Below, piece after piece: positions 17,444-28,269 of a DNA stretch of 64,000 nt. Made by a program: the position numbers and the translations under genes. Source of the stretch: Hyphomicrobium methylovorum. Lineage in GTDB: Bacteria > Pseudomonadota > Alphaproteobacteria > Rhizobiales > Hyphomicrobiaceae. Position 1 is the first letter of the stretch; each line of letters begins with the position of its first letter. The DNA lies in assembly GCF_013626205.1 (NCBI RefSeq), contig NZ_QHJE01000001.1, positions 186,001-250,000 on the forward strand, read 5' to 3'. The notes below the pieces were generated by a model. That model was not told where the DNA came from and searched no databases. It saw only the letters and a list, made by a program, of their open reading frames with translations.

Positions 17444-17657
17444 TGGTAACCTCTTGTCACCGGCCAACACGGCTAGGCCGGGCCCGTGCGCGTACCTGCT
17501 TATTCTGCACGAAGGCGATTAACGAGCCGCAGCATTCCGGTCAATTGCCCGGCCTTTCCTCATATATACTTGGCCGCGCTCATCTGCCACCCGCGGACGC
17601 ATTTGCCCGACTATCGAATACACACTAAATGGCCGGAAACACGAAAGGATCCACCGA

Positions 17658-18458
17658 ATGTCAGACGCGGAGATCTCCGTTCCGGCTTTACGCACCTTTA
17701 AGGACGGAGCCATCGCCTGGATAACGATCGCCAACCCAGCGCGCATGAACGCGCTGACCAGCGCGATGTGGGAATCCATTCCGGCCCAGATTAAGGCGGC
17801 CGTAGCCGACCCGGACGTCCGGGTCATTGTGCTCAGAGGCGAAGGCGACAAGGCCTTCTCCGCGGGCGCCGACATTTCCGAATTCGAGAGCGCTCGAACC
17901 GGCGATGGCGCGCGGTCGTACGACGCGCTGAACGACGCGGCGTTCAACGCTCTGATTGGCTGCCCCAAGCCGACCATCGCGATGATCCAGGGCTTTTGCC
18001 TCGGCGGCGGTCTTGGAGTGGCACTTTGCTGCGACATGCGAATTGCAGATGAAACAAGCCAGTTCGCCATTCCCGCCGCCCGGCTCGGCATCGGCTACAA
18101 CGCGCGTTGGGTGCAACCCATTCTTGCGGCTGTCAGACCCGATCAGGCCAAGCTGCTGCTGTTCACGGGCCGCCGGTTCCGTTCCGCCGATGCGGACGCG
18201 ATGGGACTGATTTCCCAGCTTGTTTCCAAAGCCGACATCGAGGCGACGGTGCGCGCACTTGCGCAGGAGATTGCCGATAACGCGCCGCTCTCGATTTCCG
18301 CGTCAAAATTCATCATCGATGAAATTTCGCGGTTTCCGGAAGATCCGGATATGCATGCTCTGGACGCGGCGGTGGCTAAGTGCTTCGCCAGTAACGACTA
18401 CGCGGAAGGCCGCCGCGCCTTTCTCGAAAAGCGCAAACCGAAGTTTACAGGCGCATGA
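17658..18458 (+). CDS. Enoyl-CoA hydratase/isomerase family protein
   Basis: The 266-residue crotonase-fold protein has the oxyanion-hole blocks NPARMNALTSAMW and FSAGADISEF, and the second one IQGFCLGGGLGVALCCDMRIA. The catalytic Glu pair typical of hydratases is not clear: AARLGIGYN occupies the position where one Glu usually sits, so the reaction cannot be assigned (hydratase, isomerase or hydrolase). AAAGGA before the ATG supports the start. The next gene starts one base after the stop (TGAcATG), so the run is cotranscribed. Confidence 0.88.
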   Translation: MSDAEISVPALRTFKDGAIAWITIANPARMNALTSAMWESIPAQIKAAVADPDVRVIVLRGEGDKAFSAGADISEFESARTGDGARSYDALNDAAFNALIGCPKPTIAMIQGFCLGGGLGVALCCDMRIADETSQFAIPAARLGIGYNARWVQPILAAVRPDQAKLLLFTGRRFRSADADAMGLISQLVSKADIEATVRALAQEIADNAPLSISASKFIIDEISRFPEDPDMHALDAAVAKCFASNDYAEGRRAFLEKRKPKFTGA

Positions 18459-18459
18459 C

Positions 18460-19578
18460 ATGACGCGCGCTCCTCAGTGCTTTCGCCGGTTTCAGATTGC
18501 AGGAGCCCTCCTCCTGCTCACCGGCAGTTCTGCGATTGCAGGAAACGCGGCACTGCAGAGCGCGTGCTTCCCTCCGAGCGCGCTTTCCGCGGTCGCTGGC
18601 GAAGAGGCCGCGCAAAAGGGCAATCGTTCTTTCGATCGCCCGGAAAAACTTGGCGACTTCAAACCTGCGGCTGGCGTCGCCCCGGAACTTCGCGGCGCGA
18701 TCCGGCGTGTCGATATACCGGGCGGTCAGAAGGCGGTCGCGCTGACGTTCGACCTGTGTGAGCAGCGCGGCGAGATTGCCGGATATGAAGGACGCATAAT
18801 CGACTATCTGCGCCAGCAGGGCGTCAAAGCGACGTTCTTCACCGGCGGAAAGTGGATGGTGTCCCACCAGACGCGCATTCAGCAACTGATGCTCGACCCG
18901 CTGTTCGAAATCGGTAATCACACGGAGACGCATCAGAATTTGCGGCTTGTTACGCCCGCGATCGCTCGGCAGCAAATTCTCGCGCCGCAGAAAACCTACG
19001 AGGATACGCGCGCACGTCTCGCTGCAAATCAGTGCTTGTCGACGAGCCCGTCGGCTCTCGAAAGCATTCCGCAGCAGCCTCGCGTTTTTCGCTTTCCCTA
19101 CGGAGCCTGCAACGACGCCACGATGAAGGACGTGAATGACGCCGGGATGCTCGCTATTCAGTGGGACGTAGCGACCGGCGATCCGGATCCGCACGTCTCA
19201 GCGGCGGCAATTGCCAACGCGATGGTGCATCAGACGAAGCCCGGATCAATCATCGTCAATCACGCGAACGGGCGTGGCTGGCACACGGCAGAGGCGTTGC
19301 CGATCGCCATCCCTCAGCTCAAAGCGAAGGGGTATACGTTCGTAACAGTCAGCGAACTGATCGCGATGGGCAAACCGGTCATCACGCGCGAATGCTATGA
19401 TCGCAAGCCGGGCGACACAAATCGCTATGACTTTCTGTCGGCGTTGCATCATCCCCTAAACGGCGCGGGCGCAGCCGACAAAGCGACGAAGGGCTGGTCG
19501 GCGGCAACCACCGTCAAGAAGCCTCAAGCTCGCGTAAAGCCCGCCACGACTGCGAAAGCCACTCGTGGCTCGAACTGA
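18460..19578 (+). CDS. Polysaccharide deacetylase family protein (NodB fold), altered metal site
   Basis: The 372-residue protein has an N-terminal signal sequence (to about residue 27), then a NodB domain. Motif 1 reads VALTFDLCE: Asp98, the usual base, is kept, but the next residue, normally the metal-binding Asp, is Leu99. Motif 2 is intact (GNHTETH, His154 and His158), and RFPYGACN is motif 3. The C-terminal tail is Ala/Lys/Pro-rich and looks unstructured. It is predicted periplasmic. The substrate is unknown. It is tightly linked to the enoyl-CoA hydratase upstream (one base apart) and the GNAT downstream. Confidence 0.85.
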   Translation: MTRAPQCFRRFQIAGALLLLTGSSAIAGNAALQSACFPPSALSAVAGEEAAQKGNRSFDRPEKLGDFKPAAGVAPELRGAIRRVDIPGGQKAVALTFDLCEQRGEIAGYEGRIIDYLRQQGVKATFFTGGKWMVSHQTRIQQLMLDPLFEIGNHTETHQNLRLVTPAIARQQILAPQKTYEDTRARLAANQCLSTSPSALESIPQQPRVFRFPYGACNDATMKDVNDAGMLAIQWDVATGDPDPHVSAAAIANAMVHQTKPGSIIVNHANGRGWHTAEALPIAIPQLKAKGYTFVTVSELIAMGKPVITRECYDRKPGDTNRYDFLSALHHPLNGAGAADKATKGWSAATTVKKPQARVKPATTAKATRGSN

Positions 19579-19579
19579 C

Positions 19580-20071
19580 ATGAGTCAGAGCTCACGAAAG
19601 ACATCTCTTCAGGTCACGTTCGAACCGATGACGGCCACGGCTGCCGGTACGCTCGGCCCGGCGCTGTCGTGCATCGACCCATGGCACCACTACCGCTACA
19701 CATCCGAGGCGCTGACGGCCTTTCTCGCTAACCCGGGAGCGGACGAGGCACGGTTCACAATCAATGCGGAGCGGGCGCTCGCTGGCGCGATATCGGTGAA
19801 GCGGAATTGGCTGCGCGGACCATATCTGCAGTTTCTTGGCGTGCTTCCCGCATTTCAGCGCCAGGGCATCGGCGGCCAAGTGCTCGACTGGTTTGAGCGT
19901 GAAGCGCGGCGCGGAAGTGCTCAGAATCTCTGGATCGCCGCTTCGGACTTCAACACGTCTGCGCTCAGATTCTACGAAAGCCATGGCTACGTGCGAACGG
20001 CTTTGCTTTCTGATTTAGTTGCAGAGGGAACAGCCGAAATCCTGCTGCGCAAACGCTTGGTGACGACCTGA
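19580..20071 (+). CDS. GNAT family N-acetyltransferase
   Basis: The 163-residue protein shows the GNAT core: a YLQFLGVLPAFQRQGIGGQVLDWFE segment with the acetyl-CoA loop (Q/R-x-x-G-x-G/A) and a C-terminal LWIAASDFNTSALRFYESHGYVR. The acceptor is unknown. The ATG at 19580 overlaps no gene and follows the previous stop by one base (TGAcATG), the same junction as between the two genes before it. An ATG-less GTG-type extension to 19565 is possible but unlikely. Confidence 0.88.
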   Translation: MSQSSRKTSLQVTFEPMTATAAGTLGPALSCIDPWHHYRYTSEALTAFLANPGADEARFTINAERALAGAISVKRNWLRGPYLQFLGVLPAFQRQGIGGQVLDWFEREARRGSAQNLWIAASDFNTSALRFYESHGYVRTALLSDLVAEGTAEILLRKRLVTT

Positions 20072-20452
20072 CATCGCGTTAACAGCGGCCCACGAGCGCG
20101 ATTTCTGTCTCGTCTTATCTCCGCGAAGCCGATTGCCAACAAATTTTTCTGAACCTTTTGGTGCAGCGCATTTTGCGCCAAAATTCGCGTCAGCGAAGGT
20201 TTTCTGGCCTTACGATATAAATTTATTCAATCGCGCAACCTTCGGCATTGTGGTGGGTTTTGCTCCGGCCACTGATGGTTTGACGCCGAGCCTGATCTGG
20301 ATTTTTTCCCGATGCCATACCGCAAGCGCGAAGTTCTTTCTCTCCGCAATGCAAAACTCTTTTTGCTTGTCAGAGAGTGCAGCTCATCGGTAGCGTCTCG
20401 TTAAACGAAAGCGGCGTCGAAACTCGTTCCTTCTGAATCAGGAGGTCATGTC
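20072..20452 (+). other. Intergenic stretch, AT-richer, no gene seen
   Basis: This 381-bp stretch separates the GNAT gene from a 27-codon gene. It contains T-rich runs (for example around 20145-20160 and 20300-20310) and a GCGCATTTTGCGC inverted repeat near 20167. I find no RNA gene. It should contain the promoter of the small gene. Confidence 0.4.
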
Positions 20453-20536
20453 ATGACAGTGCAATTCGGGCTTAATACCATTGCTGCAGTTCTGTCATTC
20501 GGGTTCGTGTTCGCAATCGTCCTAGGCGTGGTCTAA
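20453..20536 (+). CDS. 27-residue single-span membrane peptide
   Basis: ATG to TAA gives a 27-residue peptide beginning MTVQFGLNTIAAVL and ending FAIVLGVV, with one hydrophobic segment from about residue 8 to 27. AGGAGG lies at 20440-20445, seven bases before the ATG, which is near-ideal. A second ATG at 20448 opens only a two-codon frame whose TGA overlaps this start as ATGA, and is too close to the ribosome-binding site. The layout resembles the short conserved membrane peptides annotated in many alphaproteobacteria. It is followed by a structured region and a terminator on the same strand. Confidence 0.6.
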   Translation: MTVQFGLNTIAAVLSFGFVFAIVLGVV

Positions 20537-20675
20537 CGCTCTGAGACTGACTACAAAGGCAATCCTGCGAGAACCGCTCCAAGGAGCCAACGAGACGGGA
20601 AACTTTTGATGCGACTGGCGAGAGCCAGATGAACGTTCGGCGCGGACCTTTATGGGTACCGCGCCGATTTTTTTT
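20537..20675 (+). ncRNA. Structured 3' region or small RNA after the 27-residue peptide gene
   Basis: Three hairpins follow the stop: GCTC/GAGC with a CAAG loop (20576-20587), CTGGC/GCCAG with a GAGA tetraloop of GNRA type (20615-20628), and a terminator stem (20638-20666). No other gene occupies the region. It may be the structured 3' UTR of the small gene or an sRNA made from it. Evidence is structural only. Confidence 0.35.
20638..20675 (+). terminator. Intrinsic terminator (plus strand)
   Basis: CGGCGCGG (20638-20645) pairs with CCGCGCCG (20659-20666), followed by T8. It faces away from metH and serves the transcript of the small peptide gene. Confidence 0.85.
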
Positions 20676-20722
20676 GTTGTCATTCTCCGTCGCGCGATTT
20701 TGCGCGAGGCGACATCAAAGTG

Positions 20723-23419
<2,697 letters not shown>

Positions 23420-23427
23420 TTTTCTTG

Positions 23428-24489
23428 TTACCCGTGCACGAACGGTTCGAGACCTGAAAGACGGAGGCGCGGTGGCAGCTTTGGCGTTTCGCGCGGCTTG
23501 TATTTGCGTGCGTGAGCGGCGATGTGCGCGATGTGATCCGGCGTCGAACCGCAGCAGCCGCCGATGATGTTGATCAATCCATCGGCCAGCCACGGCTCGA
23601 TCTTGCACGACATCTCTTCGCCGTCCTCGTCGTATTCTCCCATCGCGTTCGGAAGACCGGCGTTCGGATAAGCTGAGATGCGGACGTCTGCCACCTGCGA
23701 AAGCTCGGCGACGTACGGGCGCATCAGCTCCGCGCCGAGCGCGCAATTCAAGCCGATAGAGAACGGCCGGAGGTGCCGCATCGAATACCAGAAGGCTTCC
23801 GACGTCTGGCCCGACAGCGTTCGGCCGGAGCGGTCCGTAATCGTGCCGGAAATCATGATCGGCAGTTCAAGGTCTCTCTCTTCGAATGCCTCGAGCGTAG
23901 CAAAGCCTGCCGCTTTAGCATTCAACGTGTCGAAGATCGTTTCGATCAGAATGATATCGGCGCCGCCGTCGATCAGCCCTAAGACTTGCTCTTTATACGC
24001 CTCGCGAAGCTCATCGAAGTTGACGTTGCGATAGCCCGGGTTGTTGACGTCAGGAGACAGCGAAGCTGTGCGATTGGTCGGCCCGACTGCACCCGCGACG
24101 AAGCGCGATTTGTTCGGCGTTTTCGCGCTCCACTCATCGGCGGCACTGCGCGCCAGCTTCGCCGCTGCGACGTTCATCTCGTAGGCCAACTCCTCCATAT
24201 GATAGTCGGCGAGCGAAATGCGCTGCGCGTTGAAGGTATTGGTTTCGATGATGTCGGCGCCGGCTTCGAAATACTCGCTGTGAATCTGCTCGATGATCGC
24301 AGGCTGCGTCAGCACGAGAAGATCGTTGTTGCCTTTGACGTCTTTGGAATGATCCTGAAAGCGCTCGCCGCGATAGTGTTCTTCGCCGAGCTTGTGCTTC
24401 TGGATCATCGTACCCATCGCCCCGTCGATGACCAGGATACGCGCTGCCGCCGCCTTTTCCAGCGCAGCCCAACTCGCTTTACGTCTCAT
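23428..24489 (-). CDS. metH: Methionine synthase, homocysteine-binding part
   Basis: The 353-residue protein is the zinc/homocysteine S-methyltransferase module. It has DGAMGTMIQ near residue 21, [23 protein letters not shown] (first zinc Cys) and [15 protein letters not shown] (the two other zinc cysteines). It should transfer the methyl group from methylcobalamin, held by the downstream protein, to homocysteine. It lies in the methionine operon: ArsR-methyltransferase, metF, this gene, then the larger metH part. The 28-bp gap to metF and the 8-bp gap to the next gene argue for cotranscription. Confidence 0.95.
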   Translation of the reverse strand: MRRKASWAALEKAAAARILVIDGAMGTMIQKHKLGEEHYRGERFQDHSKDVKGNNDLLVLTQPAIIEQIHSEYFEAGADIIETNTFNAQRISLADYHMEELAYEMNVAAAKLARSAADEWSAKTPNKSRFVAGAVGPTNRTASLSPDVNNPGYRNVNFDELREAYKEQVLGLIDGGADIILIETIFDTLNAKAAGFATLEAFEERDLELPIMISGTITDRSGRTLSGQTSEAFWYSMRHLRPFSIGLNCALGAELMRPYVAELSQVADVRISAYPNAGLPNAMGEYDEDGEEMSCKIEPWLADGLINIIGGCCGSTPDHIAHIAAHARKYKPRETPKLPPRLRLSGLEPFVHG

Positions 24490-24517
24490 GTTGTAGCCTC
24501 ACAATTCTTGAAAGCTG

Positions 24518-25432
24518 TCACGCTGCGTTGGCGTTAGCCGCCGCTGCCGGGCGCAAGCCCAGCAAGTGGCAGATCGCATAAACGAGATCAGCGCGGTTCA
24601 GCGTATAGAAGTGGAATTTCTTGATGCCTTCGTCGACCAGCCCCATCACTTGCTCAGTGGCAACGGCGGCCGCAACGAGGTGCGTCGTTCCGGAGTCGGC
24701 TTCCAGTCCATCGAAGCGACGCGCAAGCCATGACGGAACCGTGGCGCCCGCACGCTTGGCGAAGCTCGCGACTTGATTGAAATTATGAATTGGAACGATG
24801 CCGGGAGAAATCGGGACCCATATCCCAGCCGCGCGCACGCGTTCGATATAGCGCAGAAAATGTACGTTATCGAACCCGAACTGCGTGATGATGCGGTCGG
24901 CTCCGGCGTCGACTTTCGCTTTCAGATTTTCGATGTCGGCTTCGATCGTCGGGCTTTCGGGATGCTTCTCCGGATATCCCGCGACTGAGATCTCGAAATT
25001 GCCAATGCGCTTCAGTCCGGCGACGAGATCCGCTGCATTCTTGTAGCCTTGCGGATGCGGCTCATAGCGTGTGCCTGCGCCCTGTACGGGATCGCCGCGC
25101 AACGCAACGATATGGCGAACGCCTGCGTCCCAGTACTCTTGAGCGACGGCATCGACTTCGGCGCGTGTCGCGTCAACGCATGTCAGATGAGCCGCGGGGC
25201 GCAATTCCGTTTCGCGCATCAGACGCGATACGGTCGTGTGCGTGCGTTCGCGCGTCGAGCCGCCCGCTCCGTACGTAACGGACACGAACTCTGGACGCAG
25301 CGGCGCAAGACGCGAAATCGATGTCCACAGCGTCTCTTCCATCTTCTCCGTCTTCGGAGGAAAGAATTCAAAACTCGCGAGGATGTCGCCGGAGCCAAGC
25401 AGCCTGCTTTTACTTTCGGTGCTGATCGCCAT
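24518..25432 (-). CDS. metF: Methylenetetrahydrofolate reductase
   Basis: MetF reduces 5,10-methylene-THF to 5-methyl-THF with FAD, giving the methyl donor for methionine synthase encoded next to it. The 304-residue protein has FEFFPPKTEKMEETLW at residues 16-31 (the catalytic Glu), SVTYGAGGSTRERT, HLTCVD, ALRGDP, and ADRIITQFGFD near residue 170. Its start overlaps the stop of the upstream gene by one base (TGATG), which implies translational coupling. Confidence 0.97.
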   Translation of the reverse strand: MAISTESKSRLLGSGDILASFEFFPPKTEKMEETLWTSISRLAPLRPEFVSVTYGAGGSTRERTHTTVSRLMRETELRPAAHLTCVDATRAEVDAVAQEYWDAGVRHIVALRGDPVQGAGTRYEPHPQGYKNAADLVAGLKRIGNFEISVAGYPEKHPESPTIEADIENLKAKVDAGADRIITQFGFDNVHFLRYIERVRAAGIWVPISPGIVPIHNFNQVASFAKRAGATVPSWLARRFDGLEADSGTTHLVAAAVATEQVMGLVDEGIKKFHFYTLNRADLVYAICHLLGLRPAAAANANAA

Positions 25433-26457
25433 CAGCTGGCCTCCTCAAGTGTCTCGATATCTGCTGTCGCAGTTGATTTTGCGAATGGATCTGCCGGCCG
25501 TTCGGCCATCCACATCGTAACGGTCAGAATGTCGGCATCGGCGACAGCGTCGCGCGTCAGATCCCGGACCTGGCGAACAACGAGCCCGGAGTCACGCAGC
25601 CAGCCCGCAATGAGATCGTGCGAGAAGCCGAGCCGCTCGTGCGCTTCTTCGGTGCGAAGGAATTCAAGTTCGTGCGGAGCGAAGTCTACGATCAGCAGCT
25701 TGCCGCCGGGTGCCAACACGCGAGCGGCCTCACGAATGGCCAGCGAAGGATCGGACAGGAAGTGCAAAATCTGGTGCATCACGACAGCGTCAGCCTGCCG
25801 GTCCGCAAGGGAGAGCGCATAGATGTCGCCATGGCGGACTTGCGCCTGCTGGCAGCCTTTGGTTTTCAAATTGGCGCGCGCATAGGCGAGCATGGCCTGG
25901 TTGACGTCTATGCCAAGACCGCGCTCGAACCGGTCAGAGAATAGCTCGAGCGTGCGGCCGGTGCCGGTTCCAAGATCGAGCAGGAAGCGGAATGGTCCGG
26001 GTCCCAGCGCTTCGAGCATCGCAGACTCGACCTCGCGTTCGGCGACATGCATCGACCGGATGCGGTCCCAATCGGCGGCGTGCTTCTCGAAAAATGTTTG
26101 AGCGGAAGCCTCGCGTTCCTTCTTGAGGGCTTCAGCGCGTTCGCGGTCGCGGCGGACGGCGGGCTCAGACGGATCGACGTCGGCAAAAAGGCGGAGCGCG
26201 AGGCGGCCACCGGGCTGACGATCGGAAATGTGAAAATAGACCCAGCTACCTTCGCGGAAGCGCTCAATCAGGCCTGCTTCGCAGAGTAGTTTGAGGTGGC
26301 GGCTGATGCGCGGCTGGCTTTGGCCGAGGATGAGCGTCAAATCCTTGACGTTCAGCTCCCCTCCGGCGAGCAGCAGCAGGATGCGCAGGCGCGTCGGCTC
26401 AGCGGCCGCTTTCAAGGCCGTTACAAGATCCGGTGTTGTGATTTCCGACAGCGGCAT
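25432..26457 (-). CDS. ArsR-family regulator fused to SAM-dependent methyltransferase (SahR-like)
   Basis: Residues 1-90 are an ArsR winged helix (LRILLLLAGGELNVKDLTLILGQSQPRISRHLKLL, AGLIERFREGSWVYF). The C-terminal half is a class I methyltransferase with LLDLGTGTGRTLELF, GLGIDVNQAML and GGKLLIVDF. In alphaproteobacteria, ArsR-type SahR repressors of the methionine cycle have this architecture and sense S-adenosylhomocysteine; this gene sits first in a metF-metH operon. The ATG at 26457 is preferred because the -10 box ends at 26464; an ATG at 26463 is in frame and abuts the box. No ribosome-binding site is present, so the mRNA is probably leaderless. Confidence 0.9.
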   Translation of the reverse strand: MPLSEITTPDLVTALKAAAEPTRLRILLLLAGGELNVKDLTLILGQSQPRISRHLKLLCEAGLIERFREGSWVYFHISDRQPGGRLALRLFADVDPSEPAVRRDRERAEALKKEREASAQTFFEKHAADWDRIRSMHVAEREVESAMLEALGPGPFRFLLDLGTGTGRTLELFSDRFERGLGIDVNQAMLAYARANLKTKGCQQAQVRHGDIYALSLADRQADAVVMHQILHFLSDPSLAIREAARVLAPGGKLLIVDFAPHELEFLRTEEAHERLGFSHDLIAGWLRDSGLVVRQVRDLTRDAVADADILTVTMWMAERPADPFAKSTATADIETLEEAS

Positions 26458-26460
26458 GGC

Positions 26461-26485
26461 CATAAGATATAAAGATATGTTTATG
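26461..26485 (-). promoter_or_regulatory. Candidate operator of the methionine operon
   Basis: On the minus strand the site reads CATAAACATATCTTTATATCTTATG in two halves: CATAA-(2 nt)-ATAT and ATAT-(1 nt)-TTATG, an imperfect inverted repeat with one-base asymmetry. A direct repeat ATATCTT/ATATCTT is also visible. It overlaps the -10 region, so a bound ArsR-type protein would block transcription. Confidence 0.55.
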
Positions 26486-26491
26486 TGTCAA
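26464..26491 (-). promoter_or_regulatory. Promoter of the methionine operon (TTGACA-16-TATCTT)
   Basis: A perfect -35 box TTGACA (26486-26491) and a -10 box TATCTT (26464-26469) are 16 bases apart. The -10 box touches the ATG at 26461-26463, and a start about seven bases downstream would fall on the ATG at 26455-26457. This predicts a leaderless transcript. Confidence 0.6.
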
Positions 26492-26609
26492 GGCCAATTT
26501 TGCTACCTTATCCCGCGCCGCCGTGCAATCTTGAAGCTTCGCTTAACCACGTTTTAGCGAACGCGGACTAACGTCTCCTGGCCGGTAAGGCCTGGGGGCG
26601 GATTTTGTG

Positions 26610-27248
26610 ATGCAGCAGCTGAGCTATGAGTTTGTTGATCTTTCTTCCGGCGAAACGAGTCTCCCGATCTCGCTGAAACAGGCCAAGGCGGGCCGATCGC
26701 AGCTTCCCGGGCTCATCGTTATGCTGACGCTCGCCGCGCTCATCGTGCTGCCGCAGGTCGCGCTTGGCCTCTATGCCGTTGTATCGCCGGACATTCGCGC
26801 GACCCTCGCCGAACAACCGCTCATCGCCGTCGAACTGGCGGTTGCCTTCGCGTTCTGGGCCGGGCTCGTCTGCTGGCCGCTTCGCAATATCGTGATGGCG
26901 TTGCTCTCCAAACGTTCGATTGAAATCGGTGACGGCGAGGTTCGCGTCATCGATAAAACTCCCTTTTCAATCAAAGCTTGGCGGACGCCTCTCGCGACTT
27001 ACGAGGGCATTTCGCTCAATCTCCGGTCTTCCCTATCGGGTGTGCGCAGCGAGGCCATGCTGGTGCATCCCGATCGCCGCCGCAGCGTCATCCTGATGAG
27101 CGCGCCGACCATCGGAGAGGGCGAACTTGATGCTTTGCGCCAAGCACTTGGGTTCAATCGCCGACCGCCGATGGATGGCCCGCGCTCGGCGCGTCCGGAA
27201 ACACCAACAATCGGCGCTGGCGCAGAACTTGTTGCCATGACCGCCTGA
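26610..27248 (+). CDS. Two-span inner membrane protein, unrecognised
   Basis: The roughly 212-residue protein has two hydrophobic segments (about residues 30-58, LIVMLTLAALIVLPQVALG; and 74-98, AVELAVAFAFWAGLVCWPL) and then a C-terminal cytoplasmic domain of about 110 residues with FSIKAWRTPLATYEGI and SVILMSAP. The tail is Pro/Ala-rich. I do not recognise the family. ATG at 26610 is preferred to the GTG at 26607; a GGGGG run lies about 15 bases upstream. It is divergent from the methionine operon with about 150 bp between starts. Confidence 0.7.
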   Translation: MQQLSYEFVDLSSGETSLPISLKQAKAGRSQLPGLIVMLTLAALIVLPQVALGLYAVVSPDIRATLAEQPLIAVELAVAFAFWAGLVCWPLRNIVMALLSKRSIEIGDGEVRVIDKTPFSIKAWRTPLATYEGISLNLRSSLSGVRSEAMLVHPDRRRSVILMSAPTIGEGELDALRQALGFNRRPPMDGPRSARPETPTIGAGAELVAMTA

Positions 27249-27370
27249 GGGGCATCGTTTTGACGATATTGTTGCTTCTCTACCCCTAGTGGCTCGGCTT
27301 GAGAGGCAGCGCAGGGCTCAAGCGATCGTTTCGGCTGACTTCATTCGCCAGATTTGATAAGGGGCGACGA

Positions 27371-27973
27371 ATGCAAAAATTGGGAAAACACATGACAGTT
27401 TGGAACGGGGGCCGGTCTCTGCAATGGCTGGCGCTGATCATGGTCTCGTTCGTGAGCTTTACGACGAGTGCCGCGTTGGCGGAATCGCCTGCTGTCTACA
27501 TGCAGCGGGTGCAGAACGAATTGATTGCAGCGCAACGGAATGGCGGCGTCGTCGCCTTCAGCAACGTGCTGCGCTCACACATGGATTCGCCCGGTATCGG
27601 GCTGACTGCGCTCGGTCCGCACGCACGCACGCTGCCGAAAACCGAGCGTCCCGCGTATTACGCCGCGATGATCAATTTCATCGCCAAGTACGCGGCTAAG
27701 ACAGCGCCGCAGTATCCTGTCGCCCGGGCAACTGTCGTTGGCCAGGGCCCCGGCGATGCCGGTGGCACGAACGTCGATGCGCGCATCACCATGCGTACCG
27801 GCGAGAGCTACGACATTCGCTGGCTCGTCGTGAAATCGGGCTCCACCTATAAGGTCAGGGACGCCCAGGTCGTCGGCTTCTGGATGACCTCGTTCCTCAA
27901 CGATTTGTTCCAGAATTACATCAGCGAGAACGGCAACAATCCGCGCGCGCTGATCCTGGCGCTCAGCCGCTGA
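27371..27973 (+). CDS. MlaC/Ttg2D-like periplasmic phospholipid-binding protein
   Basis: The 200-residue protein has a signal peptide ending near AALAE (residue 38 of this start). The rest fits the MlaC pattern: a helical N-terminal half, YYAAMINFIAKYAA, YPVARATVV, then YDIRWLVVKSGSTYKVRDAQVVGFWMTSFL and a C-terminal GNNPRALILAL. MlaC carries phospholipid between the outer-membrane MlaA complex and the inner-membrane MlaFEDB transporter. No other mla gene is nearby, so the partner transporter must be elsewhere if the assignment is right. Confidence 0.75.
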   Translation: MQKLGKHMTVWNGGRSLQWLALIMVSFVSFTTSAALAESPAVYMQRVQNELIAAQRNGGVVAFSNVLRSHMDSPGIGLTALGPHARTLPKTERPAYYAAMINFIAKYAAKTAPQYPVARATVVGQGPGDAGGTNVDARITMRTGESYDIRWLVVKSGSTYKVRDAQVVGFWMTSFLNDLFQNYISENGNNPRALILALSR

Positions 27974-28269
27974 TTGCATCCGCGGCGCTCTGCATCGTCT
28001 TTAATCGGACGATGGCGTGCGCCGCGGCAACGTTTTCGAGCTAATCCGGGGGAAAACTTTCACCTGCCGGTTGCCGTCCTCTTATCGTCACTCTTGTCAC
28101 TTCCTATCTGAGGCGCGCGGGCGCCTTTCGGGCGAGCGCGCACGGCCGGTTTCCGACTGGGCAGTTGTGCTCAATTGACAAGGCCGGGCTTCTATGTGGC
28201 AACTGCGCTCCGTAGATCGGGGGACGCTGGCGCGAGCGCCGAAACGCGTCGCGGTAAGGGAGAACGAGA
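27974..28269 (+). other. Intergenic stretch, no gene seen
   Basis: The 296-bp stretch is GC-rich in its middle and has no convincing promoter, RNA or repeat. It should contain the promoter of the PRC-barrel-like gene. Confidence 0.4.

Noticed and set aside
26464-26609. SAM or SAH riboswitch ahead of the methionine operon
   Set aside because: The promoter and start codon leave no room for a 5' leader; control by the ArsR-type protein fits better.
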